Part shown: piece by piece, positions 34,477 to 35,574 of the stretch
Layout of the letters: every line of letters begins with the position of its first letter
Position numbering within the stretch: the stretch's first letter is position 1
NCBI GenBank assembly: GCA_948739805.1
Contig: CAPYID010000020.1
Span: forward strand, 1-35,574
Direction: 5' to 3'
Length of the DNA stretch: 35,574 nucleotides
DNA from: an uncultured Clostridia bacterium
GTDB lineage: Bacteria; Bacillota; Clostridia; TANB77; CAG-508
The notes under the pieces: generated by a model
The model's database searches: none
Told to the model about the DNA's origin: nothing
What the model saw: only the letters and a program-made list of their open reading frames with translations
Position numbers and translations under genes: made by a program

Positions 34477-35064
34477 ATGAATAAAGAAGAATTATTAAAA
34501 ATAAAGGAACAAGCATTAAAAGAGCATATTCCAATAATTATGGATGACACTTTAAATGTAATAGAAGAAACATTAAAAGATAATAAGATAGAAAAATTAT
34601 TAGAAATAGGAACTGCTGTAGGATATTCTGCAATATGCTTTAGTGAATTTTTAGCAGAAAATGGTAAAATTGATACAATAGAACGTGATACAGAAAGAGT
34701 AAAGAAAGCAAAGTTAAATATAAAAAGAGCAGAAGTAGAAGATAAAATAAATATATTAGAAGGTGATGCAGTAGAAATTTTACCAACATTAAATAATAAA
34801 TATGATGTAATATTTATAGATGCAGCTAAGGGGAAATATACGTTTTTTCTAAATGAAGCATTAAGATTAATAAAGACCAATGGAATAATTTTTGCGGATA
34901 ATATATTATATAAGGGATATGTAATGAGTGATTATAACAAACATAAACAAAGAACTGCAGTTAGAAATCTAAGAGAATATATAAAAGAAATTACTGAAAA
35001 TCCAAAATTAGAAACAGAAATATTAGAAACAGGAGATGGATTAGCAATAAGTAAAATGAAATAG
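34477..35064 (+). CDS. Class I SAM-dependent O-methyltransferase (TrmR/YrrM-like)
   Basis: 195 residues of the family-3 O-methyltransferase type. SAM motif I is LEIGTAVGYSA near 41, acidic ERD near 69 binds the ribose, GDAVEILP lies near 95, and FIDAAKGKY near 109 and ADNILYKG near 134 hold the metal-binding residues. In Bacillus the closest type, TrmR, methylates 5-hydroxyuridine at tRNA position 34; I infer but cannot prove that activity here. The ribosome site is weak (AAGG, 14 nt upstream). It is separated from typA by 76 bp. Confidence 0.85.
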   Translation: MNKEELLKIKEQALKEHIPIIMDDTLNVIEETLKDNKIEKLLEIGTAVGYSAICFSEFLAENGKIDTIERDTERVKKAKLNIKRAEVEDKINILEGDAVEILPTLNNKYDVIFIDAAKGKYTFFLNEALRLIKTNGIIFADNILYKGYVMSDYNKHKQRTAVRNLREYIKEITENPKLETEILETGDGLAISKMK

Positions 35065-35091
35065 ATTGCAAATTTAAGCAATCTATTTTTT
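35061..35091 (+). terminator. Terminator of the O-methyltransferase gene
   Basis: ATAGATTGC (35061-35069) and GCAATCTAT (35078-35086) form a perfect 9-bp stem followed by TTTTT. The stop codon is inside the left arm. Confidence 0.8.
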
Positions 35092-35152
35092 ATATTAAAT
35101 TTGAAAATTCTGCTATGTATATACATATAAAAAAATTATAGCAGATAAGAAT

Positions 35153-35536
35153 TTAAGCATTAGGTTGCTTAATAGAATTTAAGTTGTCCTCCATTGGCGT
35201 AAAAAAATGTGTGCGAAAGTAATCTACTCTAAAATTCAATTTTCGAATTTCATGGTCAATAGAAAAGAGTTGCGAAGTATGAGAATCAGATTTTAATTTT
35301 AAAGTATCAATATTAGAGTTCAATTCCTTAATATCCTCTCTAATTGAAGTAAAGTTGCGTCCTGTTTCTTCTCTTAAAGTTATTATACAAGTTTTAATAT
35401 TTGAAATTTCAGAATAAACATTTTTAAATGATGCTTCTGTTTCAGCTTTAAATGTAAGCATTTCTTGTTTAAACTCCTGCATTTCTTGTTTGAATTCTGA
35501 GAGAAAGTTATTTAGTGTACTTTCAATATTATCCAT
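35153..35536 (-). CDS. Small coiled-coil protein of unknown function
   Basis: 127 residues from the ATG at 35536. The sequence is almost entirely heptad-like: repeated FKQEM at about 15-28, then an I/L-rich helix through NIDTLKLKS near 82, ending in a short NLNSIKQPNA tail. There is no signal or membrane segment. GGAAGGA lies upstream and abuts another in-frame ATG (35548). It faces the O-methyltransferase gene. Its promoter lies beyond the window edge. No family is recognised; such proteins are common as small phage- or plasmid-like accessory genes. Confidence 0.6.
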   Translation of the reverse strand: MDNIESTLNNFLSEFKQEMQEFKQEMLTFKAETEASFKNVYSEISNIKTCIITLREETGRNFTSIREDIKELNSNIDTLKLKSDSHTSQLFSIDHEIRKLNFRVDYFRTHFFTPMEDNLNSIKQPNA

Positions 35537-35574
35537 AAATAATGTCATTCCTTCCTTGCCTTCGCTAACGCTTC

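Overview
The window looks like a chromosomal segment from an AT-rich, endospore-forming Firmicute, most likely an uncultured member of the Clostridia. The evidence is spoIIID and spoVS, the spoIIID/MreB-Mbl neighbourhood, the rny-ymdB-spoVS and cmk-plsC gene orders, strong GGAGG-type ribosome sites, and repeated TTGNNN-N17-TATAAT promoters. I cannot name a genus from the sequence alone.

Layout. (1) 1-541: a tRNA-Gln (CUG) with its terminator, a broken second tRNA-Gln and a perfect 20-bp palindrome. (2) 542-7747, minus strand: a glycolytic cluster transcribed gapA, pgk, tpiA, gpmI, unknown gene, eno. It starts at a clear promoter. It carries a hairpin after gapA, a long nested palindrome between pgk and tpiA, and a DUF600/YezG-like protein with a tandem-repeat tail tucked between gpmI and eno. 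(3) 7889-11409, minus strand: mtaB (frameshifted near its start), mreB/mbl, trmB and spoIIID. The ribosome site of spoIIID is buried in a 15-bp stem. (4) 11519-13492: mobile DNA, with a tnpV gene invaded at its 3' end by an IS256-family element. (5) 13511-16974: a membrane-anchored C39-like papain-fold protein, divergent from a VanR/VanS-like two-component pair, and an unknown membrane-anchored protein. (6) 17254-21855: a TGS-domain nucleoside kinase overlapping an RNHCP gene, then convergently a GH57 alpha-glucan enzyme with a DUF4912 partner. (7) 21985-23843: a decayed copper-export locus (copA and copZ remnants). (8) 24161-35064, plus strand: housekeeping genes rny, ymdB, spoVS, thiN, recD2, a P-loop/Asp23-like fusion, cmk, plsC, typA and an O-methyltransferase. 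(9) 35153-35536: a small coiled-coil protein, minus strand.

How the genes fit together. The first cluster runs lower glycolysis from triose phosphates to phosphoenolpyruvate. The rny-ymdB-spoVS and spoIIID-trmB-mreB blocks link RNA turnover, cell shape and sporulation. The accessory layer sits between 11.4 and 16.3 kb and around 22-24 kb, and consists of mobile DNA, an orphan sensor pair and a dead metal pump. The best leads for something undescribed are the repeat-tailed DUF600 protein in the glycolytic operon, the structured spoIIID leader, and the VanRS-like pair facing a C39-like protein without any van ligase genes.
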